The translations under genes and the position numbers were made by a program. Below, one piece after another: positions 7,439 to 7,488 of a DNA stretch of 7,488 nucleotides. Positions within the stretch are counted from its first letter, which is position 1. Each line of letters begins with the position of its first letter. The notes beneath the pieces are model-generated. The model was not told where the DNA came from. It did not search any database and saw only the letters and a program-made list of their open reading frames with translations. This DNA comes from an uncultured Collinsella sp. (lineage in GTDB: Bacteria > Actinomycetota > Coriobacteriia > Coriobacteriales > Coriobacteriaceae), in assembly GCA_900551185.1 (NCBI GenBank), contig URVF01000075.1, positions 1 to 7,488 on the forward strand. The letters run 5' to 3'.

Positions 7439-7488
7439 CTGTCTCTTATACACATCTCCGAGCCCACGAGACTAGGCATGATCTCGTA
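7439..7488. other. Residual Nextera i7 adapter (right end)
   Basis: The last 50 bases start with the mosaic end CTGTCTCTTATACACATCT, continue through the read-2 adapter, then the index TAGGCATG (i7 N706) and ATCTCGTA from the P7 oligo. This is the mirror image of the left end, so both contig tips are library artefacts carrying the same index. Confidence 0.98.

Overview
This 7,488-bp window looks like a small assembled contig from a high-GC, Gram-positive gut actinobacterium, most likely a Collinsella-type member of the Coriobacteriia. That placement is an inference from the strong GC bias at third codon positions, the LAXTG sorting signal and my recollection of the protein families; no search was run. 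Both ends still carry Illumina Nextera i7 adapter sequence (1-46 and 7439-7488) with the same index, so real genomic DNA spans about 47-7438, and the genes at both edges are cut by the contig ends.

Layout from left to right. A minus-strand Kup-family potassium transporter lacks its C-terminal part (47-855). A short intergenic stretch follows, with a likely kup -10 box and a near-perfect 12-bp palindromic hairpin. Next is a complete minus-strand nitroreductase-family flavoenzyme (1015-1872), then a divergent intergenic region. A complete plus-strand LTA-synthase-type membrane sulfatase (2087-4387) comes next. A convergent intergenic region of about 690 bp (4388-5072) is packed with structured repeats. 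The last gene is a minus-strand, sortase-anchored surface protein (5073-7438) whose N-terminus lies beyond the contig.

The genes do not form an obvious pathway. Two concern the cell envelope: the polymer synthase acts at the outer face of the membrane, and the surface protein is anchored to the wall. They converge on the repeat-rich region, which ends in a strong bidirectional terminator just beyond the surface-protein stop codon.

The most unusual part is 4388-5000. It holds a 27-bp inverted repeat, two copies of a GGCCAC terminator-like hairpin 128 bp apart, and a tandem array of six stem-loops. The array repeats every 61-62 bp, and every unit has 15-nt arms and exactly an 18-nt loop. Arm changes tend to preserve pairing as G-U wobble on the plus strand. 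The array is neither coding (the period does not keep frame) nor CRISPR-like, and I cannot assign it to a named element class.
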